Position numbers and translations under genes: made by a program. Under the pieces are notes generated by a model. It had not been told where the DNA came from. It worked only from the letters and a program-made list of their open reading frames with translations, and searched no databases. From an uncultured Collinsella sp. (GTDB lineage: Bacteria > Actinomycetota > Coriobacteriia > Coriobacteriales > Coriobacteriaceae): a stretch of 64,000 nucleotides of DNA. Shown piece after piece: positions 61,390 through 64,000 of this stretch. Position 1 is the stretch's first letter; every line of letters begins with the position of its first letter. The stretch spans positions 1-64,000 of the forward strand of contig CABQAK010000004.1 in assembly GCA_902462065.1 (NCBI GenBank). Direction: 5' to 3'.

Positions 61390-62217
61390 ATGGCCTTTGC
61401 AGAAAAGCTCATCGCTGTCCGTCGCGTCCATCACCTTACCCAGGAGCAGCTCGCCGCCAAGCTCTTCGTCACGCGCCAAGCCGTGAGCCGCTGGGAACGC
61501 GGCGAAGTCACCCCAGGTATCGACATGATGAAGCTCATCGCCGCCGTGACCGGCGAGCCCCTGTCTCACCTGCTCGAAATGCCCGAGCACTATTGCCAGA
61601 GCTGCGGCATGATACTCACGCCCGACGACTGCGGCACCGATGCCACGGGCGCCGCGACCGATCATTACTGCAAGTGGTGCTACGACCACGGCAAGTACAC
61701 CTACGACACCACGATGGAGGCAATGATCGAGGATTGTGCCCCGCGGCTGGCACAAAACACCGGTATGTCGCTCGACGAAGCCGTCTCGCTCATGGGCGCC
61801 GTCCTGCCGCAACTGGAGCGCTGGCGCACCGTGCAGGAAAACGAGGAGCGCTACGGCGCCGAAGCGCGGGCGCGCTATGGCGATGAGGCTATTGATGCAG
61901 CAAATGAAGCACTGCTGGACATGGACCCCGAGACATGGAACGACATGAAGGAACTTGAACGCGCTGTTCTGGGCCAGCTTTCGATTGCCATGGGCATTGG
62001 CGACCCAGAGAGCAACGAGGCCCACAAACTTGTCGCAATGCACCGTCGATGGATTGCCCTTAGCTGGGGACACGAGCCCCAAGACGAAGCATACCTGGGC
62101 CTCGCCCACGGCTATCTTACCGACCAGCGCTTTGTTGACTACTACGACAAGCCCTGCGGCACCGGAGCCACGGCGTTTCTGGTCCAGGCCATCGAGTCGT
62201 CGTTGACGCGCGCATAG
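61390..62217 (+). CDS. XRE regulator with zinc ribbon and TipAS drug-binding domain
   Basis: 275-residue three-domain protein. An XRE helix-turn-helix (about 5-60, LTQEQLAAKLFVTRQAVSRWERG); a zinc ribbon with CQSCG and CKWC (about 68-100); and a TipAS-like helical domain (about 130-272) with MHRRWIALSWGHEP and TDQRFVDYYDKPCGTGA. TipAS usually sits behind a MerR domain and binds thiopeptides or albicidin-type antibiotics. Here the DNA-binding part is XRE. Likely a ligand-responsive regulator; targets unknown. ATG 61390 with AAAGGAG. Confidence 0.87.
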   Translation: MAFAEKLIAVRRVHHLTQEQLAAKLFVTRQAVSRWERGEVTPGIDMMKLIAAVTGEPLSHLLEMPEHYCQSCGMILTPDDCGTDATGAATDHYCKWCYDHGKYTYDTTMEAMIEDCAPRLAQNTGMSLDEAVSLMGAVLPQLERWRTVQENEERYGAEARARYGDEAIDAANEALLDMDPETWNDMKELERAVLGQLSIAMGIGDPESNEAHKLVAMHRRWIALSWGHEPQDEAYLGLAHGYLTDQRFVDYYDKPCGTGATAFLVQAIESSLTRA

Positions 62218-62268
62218 ACCGCGGCGGCTTTGGGTATTTCAATCAAAACCGCAACCGATTGGAGACCT

Positions 62269-62514
62269 ATGACTACTGATCACGAGCTCGTGCTCTACGT
62301 TATGACCGGCTGCCCGTACTGCATAAAGGTCAAGCGCTTTTTGGCCGATAACGGCGTGGCCATTCCCAAGCGCAATATCTCGACCGATTCCGATGCCGAA
62401 CAGACACTCATCGCCATCGGCGGAAAACGCCAGGTTCCCTGCCTGTTCATCGACGGCAAACCACTCTACGAATCGAGCGACATCATCGCGTGGGTGCAGG
62501 AAAACCTGCTCTAG
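62269..62514 (+). CDS. Glutaredoxin
   Basis: 81-residue thioredoxin-fold protein with active site CPYC (GCPYCIKVKRFL), cis-Pro in QVPCLFIDG and C-terminal ESSDIIAWVQ. Reduces disulfides or glutathione mixed disulfides. ATG 62269 with GGAG. It is 51 bases after the TipAS-type regulator and may share its transcript. Confidence 0.9.
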   Translation: MTTDHELVLYVMTGCPYCIKVKRFLADNGVAIPKRNISTDSDAEQTLIAIGGKRQVPCLFIDGKPLYESSDIIAWVQENLL

Positions 62515-62550
62515 TACGCACGCTCTGTCCGTCCAGGGCCCCAACCCATA

Positions 62551-62632
62551 CGACCCAAACATGTACACCAGCATCCAAAGTCGACATTTTTCGACATCTT
62601 TGGATGCTGGCGTACAGCTTTTTGGTAGTCAT
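62551..62632 (+). repeat. Direct repeat copy 1 with internal 19-bp palindrome
   Basis: Starts CGACCCAAAC and ends GTAGTCAT. Contains TGTACACCAGCATCCAAAG (62562-62580) pairing with 62598-62616 (one mismatch) around a loop with two TCGACAT units. The second copy begins exactly 1,080 bp later. Confidence 0.85.
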
Positions 62633-62715
62633 GGACGCTCTTGGCCGGCTAATTGTTTGAGGAGACCTTTGGATTATGGCTGTTTGACGCCTCTGGAAAG
62701 GTTTCCGAGAGGGCT

Positions 62716-62944
62716 GTGGTCAAAAAAGGGCAAATATGAGTACTGCTACCTGTTTAGTAGCAGCGATTTTGATCACTTCAGGAACTATTCAACGTTCCGC
62801 TCGTCCGCAGACGACGTTATTTCTCCTCATATGTTCAATAAAAGTAGCTCTTAATGGGAACAAATCTCATCAGGAGCTACAATTTATAGCAAATAAATGC
62901 AACCATAATGGCAACAGTACTCATATTTGCCCTTTTTTGACCAC
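62716..62944. mobile_element. MITE-like element, 229 bp with 30-bp perfect terminal inverted repeats
   Basis: Ends GTGGTCAAAAAAGGGCAAAT... and its exact 30-bp complement; similarity continues a few bases outside (GAGGGNN). The interior is AT-rich and has short hairpins (CTGCTA / TAGCAG, GTAGCTC / GAGCTAC, GGAAC / GTTCC). No transposase. Confidence 0.75.
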
Positions 62945-63046
62945 GACCCTCCAGAATAGTCGCTGAGAGCGACACTAAATGACAAAATCCGACACTTGAA
63001 CGTTCTTATATGAGTAGCCATTGAAGAACACCTAACGACTACTCCC

Positions 63047-63071
63047 ATTCGCGACACACTGTGTCGCGAAT
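63047..63071. repeat. 25-bp perfect palindrome
   Basis: ATTCGCGACACA-C-TGTGTCGCGAAT, 12-bp arms around one base. Could be an operator, a transcript-end hairpin or part of an old element. Confidence 0.6.
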
Positions 63072-63264
63072 TAAGCTGGCCCCATTACCGAAGACCAGTG
63101 AGAGCTCCTGCCCAGAATCTCAATAGCTTAATAAAGGGCTCCCCTCCGGAAGTTCAATGAGCATCCAAATTCCAAGCTGAAAAGCAAAGGAGTATCGAAG
63201 CCGTCAATGCTCATTTCCTATCGAGCAGGCGGATCAAAACAAGCTAATTAGCCTGATAAACTGC

Positions 63265-63293
63265 TTGTATTTTTGTCTACAAAACTGTATACA
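63265..63293 (+). promoter_or_regulatory. Promoter of ribbon-helix-helix gene
   Basis: TTGTAT (63265-63270), 17-base spacer, TATACA (63288-63293), 55 bases before the start codon. Confidence 0.55.
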
Positions 63294-63319
63294 AAAAAGG
63301 GAATCCGAGAACCAGCGCT

Positions 63320-63332
63320 CGACATTATGTCG
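63320..63332. promoter_or_regulatory. Palindromic operator before ribbon-helix-helix gene
   Basis: CGACAT-T-ATGTCG, perfect 6+1+6, between the promoter and the ribosome site, where an antitoxin-type repressor would bind its own gene. Confidence 0.45.
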
Positions 63333-63348
63333 ATCGATAGGAGGCGCT

Positions 63349-63615
63349 ATGAATGCTGAGCAGCTTGAAAAAATGATGGGATTTGCCCCTGGAGAGTTAG
63401 AGAAAGCCGCGGAAGCTTACGAAAAAGATGAATGGCCGAAATGCCGCACCGTTAAGCTGGGAAGGCCGCCGATCTCTGATGAGCCAAGCGTTGTTTTATC
63501 GGCACGTGTGGGTGAGTCTGTTCTTGATGCGTTTGACGCAAAAGCAAAGCGCCATGGGCAAACACGCACGGAGCGACTCAGGGAGCTCATCACGCTCGAT
63601 GCAATGATTGCCTAG
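63349..63615 (+). CDS. Ribbon-helix-helix (CopG-like) DNA-binding protein, orphan
   Basis: 88-residue protein. The C-terminal half (SVVLSARVGESVLDAFDAKA, then RTERLRELI) has the beta-helix-helix pattern of CopG/Arc-type antitoxins; the N-terminal half is a helical acidic region (MNAEQLEKMMGFAPGELEKA). ATG 63349 with AGGAGG 4 bases before. Its own promoter and a palindromic operator suggest autoregulation. No toxin gene is adjacent on either side, so it is an orphan or a stand-alone regulator. It lies between direct repeat copies. Confidence 0.8.
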   Translation: MNAEQLEKMMGFAPGELEKAAEAYEKDEWPKCRTVKLGRPPISDEPSVVLSARVGESVLDAFDAKAKRHGQTRTERLRELITLDAMIA

Positions 63616-63630
63616 ACTCAACTCCCCCGC

Positions 63631-63714
63631 CGACCCAAACATATACACCAGCATCCAAAGTCGACATTTTTCGACATCTTTGGATGCTGGTGTACAGTTT
63701 TTGCGGGTAGTCAT
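63631..63714 (+). repeat. Direct repeat copy 2
   Basis: Nearly identical to 62551-62632 in the same orientation (starts CGACCCAAAC, ends GTAGTCAT), with the 19-bp palindrome at 63642-63660 and 63678-63696. Confidence 0.85.
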
Positions 63715-63759
63715 CGGGGACGTTCTTAAATGACTAGTCGCTAAAGAACATCCCCGATG
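63712..63759. repeat. Second palindrome with GGGGACGTTCTT core
   Basis: CATCGGGGACGTTCTT (63712-63727) and AAGAACATCCCCGATG (63744-63759), one mismatch; the loop contains GACTAGTCGCTA as in the 37851 copy. It abuts direct repeat copy 2 and ends 5 bases before the next stop codon. Confidence 0.8.
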
Positions 63760-63764
63760 TCTAA

Positions 63765-64000
63765 CTAGCCGCGGAAGCGAGCTATGGGTGCGAGTGGCTG
63801 CTCGCGAAAGACCCGCTCGACGGCGGCGCGGTATTCGTCGACCTTTTTGGTCTTACGCACGAGCTTGTGAACGGTAGCGGGGTCGGCGAAGGCGCACTTG
63901 GCGTAGAACCACCACTCCTTCATGCGAAAGACCGCGTTGCCGCCAATCTCTTCTGCATAGGCCGCAAACAGCGTGTCGTGGAAACGCTGCAGTTCGGCTG
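63765..64000 (-). CDS. Probable tRNA-dihydrouridine synthase, C-terminal part
   Basis: Only the last 77 residues are in the window; the gene enters from the right edge. The sequence RFHDTLFAAYAEEIGGNAVF followed by RMKEWWFYAKCAFAD resembles the C-terminal helical domain of Dus proteins, which reduce uridine in tRNA using FMN. Ends at TAG 63765-63767 next to a palindromic repeat. Assignment rests on this short segment. Confidence 0.6.
   Translation of the reverse strand, partial: AELQRFHDTLFAAYAEEIGGNAVFRMKEWWFYAKCAFADPATVHKLVRKTKKVDEYRAAVERVFREQPLAPIARFRG

Larger units (their letters stand above)
62633..63348. other. AT-richer gene-poor island
   Basis: No credible long gene. The stretch holds a 229-bp MITE (62716-62944), a GTCGCT-GAG-AGCGAC mini-hairpin (about 62958-62972), a 25-bp palindrome (63047-63071), and the promoter of the ribbon-helix-helix gene. 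Short frames inside the MITE are ignored because they follow from its inverted repeats. Confidence 0.6.

Noticed and set aside
62703..62966. Short reading frames within the MITE region
   Set aside because: They start within the inverted repeat ends, lack ribosome sites and show no protein features.
63349..63615. Complete toxin-antitoxin pair
   Set aside because: Only the antitoxin-like protein is visible; flanking DNA holds repeats and a housekeeping gene, not a toxin.

Overview
The window looks like chromosome of a gut actinobacterium of the class Coriobacteriia, most probably Collinsella. This is inferred from the high-GC coding sequence, the very many LysR/EamA/PAS-GGDEF paralogues, a bile salt hydrolase, and protein sequences that resemble Collinsella; no 16S gene is present to confirm it. 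No tRNA, rRNA, complete insertion sequence, prophage or CRISPR array was found. Most of the 64 kb is ordinary single-gene or two-to-three-gene units separated by strong hairpins.

Layout. 0-10.7 kb: an RGG-tailed acidic protein (cut by the window edge), an MFS exporter, a peptide-deformylase-like protein, an XRE-aminotransferase fusion with a palindromic promoter, a LysR/EamA divergent pair, the Kup potassium transporter, a bile salt hydrolase and a second, catalytically altered deformylase-like protein. 10.8-19.5 kb: purine permease, esterase, MetE-like methyltransferase with a LysR regulator and probable operator, a HAD phosphatase, and a TPP-riboswitch thiamine operon (thiM, thiamine-binding protein, thiE), then a patatin phospholipase. 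19.8-24.2 kb: two paralogous cyclic-di-GMP proteins. 24.3-27.2 kb: flavoprotein, ArsC-like protein, COG0523 GTPase, trmL.

27.15-32.14 kb is the most unusual block: two paralogous AAA ATPases with winged-helix tails flank a UvrA2-type ABC protein. A 33-bp palindrome of one family lies at each of the three block junctions, and each ATPase promoter carries its own set of tandem 10-bp repeats. The outer palindromes supply the stop codons of the flanking genes (trmL and a TetM-like GTPase). 32-45.4 kb: TetM-like GTPase, acetyltransferase, RNA methyltransferases (RsmJ, RlmA), MATE exporter, a second LysR/EamA pair, ung, a short-chain dehydrogenase, a queuosine-precursor transporter with a possible preQ1 riboswitch, and prfC.

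45.5-45.72 kb holds a regular array: three imperfect hairpins of exactly 57 bp repeated with an exact 80-bp period. It lies before a GntR-regulated ABC transporter. 47.9-48.1 kb is a long imperfect inverted repeat. 48.3-62.5 kb: a third EamA transporter, an EFR1 flavodoxin-ferredoxin, ClC channel, LOG protein, K+ channel, two hybrid sensor kinases (one with fused binding-protein domains and a frameshift before its receiver, one with a separate lipoprotein binding partner), MalY/PatB, TrmO, an XRE-zinc ribbon-TipAS regulator and a glutaredoxin. 62.5-63.76 kb is an AT-richer repeat island (two direct copies of an ~82-bp element 1,080 bp apart, a 229-bp MITE, an orphan ribbon-helix-helix protein). 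The window ends inside a probable tRNA-dihydrouridine synthase.

Several short palindrome families (33 bp, 35 bp, GGGGACGTTCTT type) recur at gene ends and share a GGGAC core. They are the best evidence here for mobile or selected non-coding DNA.
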